Assembly (NCBI GenBank): GCA_003447895.1
Contig: DLYC01000249.1
Span: forward strand, 1 to 7,714
DNA: 7,714 nucleotides
Direction of reading: 5' to 3'
From: Lachnospiraceae bacterium
GTDB lineage: Bacteria > Bacillota > Clostridia > Lachnospirales > Lachnospiraceae
Part shown: one piece after another, positions 5,167 to 7,714 of the stretch
How positions within the stretch are numbered: the first letter of the stretch is position 1
Layout: each line of letters starts with the position of its first letter
The notes under the pieces: model-generated
Told to the model about the DNA's origin: nothing
The model's database searches: none
The model's input: the letters and a program-made list of their open reading frames with translations, nothing else
Made by a program: the position numbers and the translations under genes

Positions 5167-6798
5167 ATGGTATATGCATTACTTGCGGCAATTCCGTTTC
5201 TGACAGCACTGATCCTGATGGTCGGATTCAAGTTCTCATCGGGCAAGTCGCTGATCATTTCCCTGATCGTGACGATCGTGCTGGCGCTTTTGGTGTGGAG
5301 AATGGACGCGCACACAGTGCTTGCTTATTTTCTGTATGGTGCGCTCAAGTCGCTGGACCTTCTTCTGATCATCAGCGGAGCGATCCTGCTCCTCAATACG
5401 CTCAAGCAGACCGGGATCATGCAGGTCATCAGCGACGGGTTTCAGAAGATCACGCCGGATCCCCGCATCCAGGCGATCATCATTGCCTATATGTTCGGCG
5501 CTTTCATTGAGGGGGCGGCCGGATACGGAACGCCCGCGGCGCTCGCGGCGCCGCTCCTTGTGGGGCTCGGTTTCCCGCCCGTCGCGGCCTGCGCGGTGGC
5601 ACTGATCTCCAACAGCACGCCGGTTCCTTTCGCGGCTGTCGGAACACCGATGCTGACCAATATGACCAACCTTTCCAGCGCCGTGACAGAGTCGCTCGGA
5701 ATCTCTCTCGATCAGTTCACCGCGGATGTGACGCACAAGACGGTGCTCTATCTGGGGCTTGCCGGGTTTATCGTTCCGATCCTTCTGGTCATCACGCTGG
5801 TCATGTTCTATTCCACAGGAAGAAGAGTGAAGAGCATCCTGGAGATGATCCCGTTCTGCCTGATGGCGGCCTGCGCTTTCGTGGTTCCTTACTATTTTTT
5901 GGGAACCTATCTGGGACCTGAGTTTGCGTCCATCATAAGCGCCTGCATCGGCCTTGTCGTCACAGTGCTGGCAGCCCGCGCCAAAATATTGGTGCCCGCG
6001 CATGTATGGTACTTCTACGATATCGAGCACGACGAGGTGATCATGCCCAAGGAGATCTTCGGATCCGTAAGCCGAAGAAAGCTCTTCAAGGCTTGGCTCC
6101 CTTACCTGATCATTGCGGTCGCCCTGCTCCTTACCCGCATACCGGCCTTCGGTCTTCGCGCGCTCTTAAACTCCATGGCGATCCATGTGAAGAATATTCT
6201 CGGTGTCGAGGGCCTCAACTATGACTTCGCCCTCATTTACAATCCGGGACTGACGCCCTTTATCATGGTTTCCATCGGCACAATGCTGGCAAACAGAAAG
6301 AATCTGACGAGAGAGGATATCGATCATGTCTTCGGAGCGACGGGAAAGCAGGTCCTGACGATCGCGATGGCGCTGGTGAGCGGAATCGCAATGGTACAGA
6401 TCATGTTGGGCTCAGGCCTCAACCACTCGGGACTTGAGGGCATGATCACCCAGATCAGCACGACGATCGTGGCGAGTATCGGAAAGGCATTCCCTTTCAT
6501 CGTTCCTCCGCTCGGCGTCTTCGGCGCTTTCGTGTCCGGCTCCTGCACCGTATCCGGTGTCATGTTCGGACCTCTGGAATTCCAGACCGCGCAGATCCTG
6601 GGATTCCCGGCAGCTTCCATGATCGCACTCCAGATGGCAGGCGGCGCGATCGGAAATATGATCTGCATTCACAACGTGGTAGCTGTCTCCTCTACGACAG
6701 AAGCGACGGGGAACGAAGGAAAGATCATCTCTATGAATATTTTGCCGTGTATCGCGTATGTGGTGCTCGTGCTGGCCGTCTACTGTATCTTCGGATGA
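5167..6798 (+). CDS. Lactate permease (LctP/LldP) family transporter
   Basis: This is a 543-residue, very hydrophobic inner-membrane protein with a dozen or more predicted helices, close to the usual 530-560 residues of the LctP family (TC 2.A.14). Members import L-lactate, D-lactate or glycolate with protons. Family motifs run in order: [14 protein letters not shown] (70-83), [22 protein letters not shown] (110-131), [13 protein letters not shown] (149-161), a central hydrophilic loop (about 282-306), GSGLNHSGL (415-423), [11 protein letters not shown] (458-468) and [12 protein letters not shown] (496-507). Several differ from the forms I expect: GYGTPAA for [15 protein letters not shown] for SFGAVGTP, and GSCTVSG where GS(D/N)TxSN is usual. 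The substrate may therefore not be lactate. No lactate-utilisation genes (lutABC, lldD, ldh) adjoin it. It has its own promoter, a structured leader, and terminator-like hairpins on both sides, so it appears monocistronic. Confidence 0.9.
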   Translation: MVYALLAAIPFLTALILMVGFKFSSGKSLIISLIVTIVLALLVWRMDAHTVLAYFLYGALKSLDLLLIISGAILLLNTLKQTGIMQVISDGFQKITPDPRIQAIIIAYMFGAFIEGAAGYGTPAALAAPLLVGLGFPPVAACAVALISNSTPVPFAAVGTPMLTNMTNLSSAVTESLGISLDQFTADVTHKTVLYLGLAGFIVPILLVITLVMFYSTGRRVKSILEMIPFCLMAACAFVVPYYFLGTYLGPEFASIISACIGLVVTVLAARAKILVPAHVWYFYDIEHDEVIMPKEIFGSVSRRKLFKAWLPYLIIAVALLLTRIPAFGLRALLNSMAIHVKNILGVEGLNYDFALIYNPGLTPFIMVSIGTMLANRKNLTREDIDHVFGATGKQVLTIAMALVSGIAMVQIMLGSGLNHSGLEGMITQISTTIVASIGKAFPFIVPPLGVFGAFVSGSCTVSGVMFGPLEFQTAQILGFPAASMIALQMAGGAIGNMICIHNVVAVSSTTEATGNEGKIISMNILPCIAYVVLVLAVYCIFG

Positions 6799-6812
6799 CG
6801 GACCGACGGACC
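6797..6812 (+). repeat. Two tandem copies of GACGGACC at the permease stop codon
   Basis: The octamer GACGGACC occurs twice head to tail, the first copy beginning inside the TGA stop. It is probably replication slippage without function. Apart from this, 6799-6880 shows no gene or clear signal. Confidence 0.5.
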
Positions 6813-6880
6813 GCGATGGAAAACTGTGACAGAGAGAAAACCGCGGCAGAGATAGGATACAGAAATCCAAAATGAAACTG

Positions 6881-6912
6881 AAGATGCCCCCACCGTTTGG
6901 CGGGGGCATCTT
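6881..6912 (+). terminator. Terminator-like hairpin between permease and rfbA
   Basis: AAGATGCCCCC (6881-6891) pairs with GGGGGCATCTT (6902-6912). One A-C mismatch and two further C-G pairs close on a GTTT loop. The stem is very stable, but the sequence after it (GCCTTATGAA) has only a poor T-run, so termination may be partial. Its position, 82 bases after the permease stop and directly before a promoter, supports a terminator role. Confidence 0.65.
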
Positions 6913-6939
6913 GCCTTATGAATCGGGATTTCTTATAAT
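6911..6939 (+). promoter_or_regulatory. Sigma-A-type promoter for rfbA
   Basis: TTGCCT (6911-6916) and a perfect TATAAT (6934-6939) are spaced by 17 bases. Transcription would start near 6946, giving a leader of about 38 bases with the Shine-Dalgarno GGAGG (6974-6978). The first two bases of the -35 are also the last two paired bases of the preceding hairpin. Confidence 0.65.
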
Positions 6940-6983
6940 AGAGAGTAATGGTGATTTGCAAGTACTAATTAACGGAGGATACA

Positions 6984-7714
6984 ATGAAAGGGATCGTACT
7001 CGCCGGAGGATCCGGAACCAGGCTTTACCCGCTGACAATGGTGACTTCCAAGCAGCTCCTGCCCATCTATGATAAGCCGATGATCTACTATCCGCTCTCT
7101 GTGCTTATGAGCGCGGGGATCCGGGACATCCTGATCATTTCCACACCGCAGGACCTGCCGAGATTTCAGCTGCTTCTGGGAGACGGCCATCAGTTTGGGA
7201 TCAGGCTCTCCTATAAGGCGCAGCCGAGTCCGGACGGCCTGGCCCAGGCGTTTATGATCGGCGAGGAGTTTATAGCCGGAGACACAGTGGCGATGGTGCT
7301 GGGAGACAATATTTTTGCGGGACACGGCCTCAAGAAGAGACTGAAGGCAGCCGTAGAGAACGCGGAGAGCGGAAACGGCGCCACGATCTTTGGCTACTAC
7401 GTCGATGATCCCGAGCGATTCGGCATCGTGGAGTTTGACAAGAACGGGAGAGCCGTCAGCATCGAGGAGAAGCCGGCGAAGCCCAAGAGCAATTATTGCG
7501 TGACCGGGCTGTATTTTTACGACGAGAAGGTCGTGGAGTACGCCAAGTCCTTAAAGCCCTCGGCGCGCGGCGAATATGAGATCACGGACCTCAACAGGAT
7601 CTATCTGGAAGAGAAGAGGCTCCATGTAGAGCTTCTGGGACAGGGCTTTACATGGCTGGACACCGGGACGCACGAGAGCCTGGTGGACGCCACCAATTTC
7701 GTAAAGACCGTGGA
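6984..7714 (+). CDS. rfbA: Glucose-1-phosphate thymidylyltransferase, N-terminal 243 residues (3' end outside window)
   Basis: The enzyme joins dTTP and glucose-1-phosphate to make dTDP-glucose, the first step of dTDP-L-rhamnose synthesis for cell-surface polysaccharide. The frame is open from ATG 6984 to the window edge. The family is usually about 290-300 residues, so roughly 50 are missing. Clear motifs are the nucleotide-binding [11 protein letters not shown] (8-18), [18 protein letters not shown] (22-39), LGDNIF with metal-binding Asp108 (106-111), EEKP with Lys163 (161-164), VTGLYFYD (173-180), GEYEITD (196-202) and WLDTGTH with Asp226 (224-230). All catalytic residues expected in this part are present. 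GGAGG at 6974-6978, five bases before the ATG, fixes the start. It has its own promoter and probably leads an rfbACBD-type cluster to the right, which cannot be seen. Confidence 0.96.
   Translation, partial: MKGIVLAGGSGTRLYPLTMVTSKQLLPIYDKPMIYYPLSVLMSAGIRDILIISTPQDLPRFQLLLGDGHQFGIRLSYKAQPSPDGLAQAFMIGEEFIAGDTVAMVLGDNIFAGHGLKKRLKAAVENAESGNGATIFGYYVDDPERFGIVEFDKNGRAVSIEEKPAKPKSNYCVTGLYFYDEKVVEYAKSLKPSARGEYEITDLNRIYLEEKRLHVELLGQGFTWLDTGTHESLVDATNFVKTV

Noticed and set aside
5236..6030. Minus-strand ORF of 264 codons opposite the permease gene
   Set aside because: Its product is dominated by Arg, His, Asp and Gln with no domain; it is the reverse complement of hydrophobic transporter codons.
6872..7072. 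Plus-strand 66-codon ORF overlapping the hairpin and rfbA start
   Set aside because: It runs through the terminator-like hairpin and promoter and then overlaps rfbA out of frame; there is no SD.

Overview
The window reads like a chromosomal segment of a Gram-positive anaerobe of the class Clostridia, most likely a gut or rumen Lachnospiraceae-type organism. This is inferred from strong purine-rich Shine-Dalgarno sequences, moderately high G+C, a LacX-type mutarotase, a lactate-permease-family carrier, and above all a family 3 glycoside hydrolase with swapped domain order, an arrangement described in rumen Firmicutes. No 16S or other taxonomic marker is present, so the placement is inference.

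Layout, all genes on the plus strand: (1) the 3' half of a BCCT-family (betaine/choline/carnitine) transporter, 1-806; (2) a short gap with an extended -10 promoter candidate, an imperfect direct repeat and a possible 16-codon leader ORF; (3) an aldose 1-epimerase-like (LacX-type) gene, 927-1811; (4) a gap with a perfect extended -10 promoter; (5) a 974-residue, membrane-anchored, domain-permuted GH3 enzyme, 1926-4850; (6) a 316-base intergenic region with a strong terminator, a REP-like palindrome fused to its T-run, two small inverted repeats, a sigma-A promoter and two leader hairpins; (7) an LctP/LldP-family permease, 5167-6798; (8) a gap with a terminator-like hairpin whose 3' foot overlaps the -35 of the next promoter; (9) the first 243 codons of rfbA/rmlA (glucose-1-phosphate thymidylyltransferase), 6984 to the window end, where it is cut.

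The genes look like a series of separately transcribed units rather than one operon: each of the four complete or started genes has its own promoter candidate. The one functional pairing I would propose is mutarotase plus GH3. The GH3 domain should sit on the outer face of the membrane and release beta-sugars from oligosaccharides or glycosides, and the cytoplasmic mutarotase would speed anomer interconversion of imported sugar. The permease may handle lactate or another short carboxylate. The rfbA start suggests that a dTDP-rhamnose / surface polysaccharide locus begins at the right edge.

No CRISPR, tRNA, rRNA, insertion sequence or phage gene was found. The most unusual item is the permuted GH3 enzyme tethered to the membrane at both ends. 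The most interesting non-coding items are the leader ORF before the mutarotase and the structured region before the permease.
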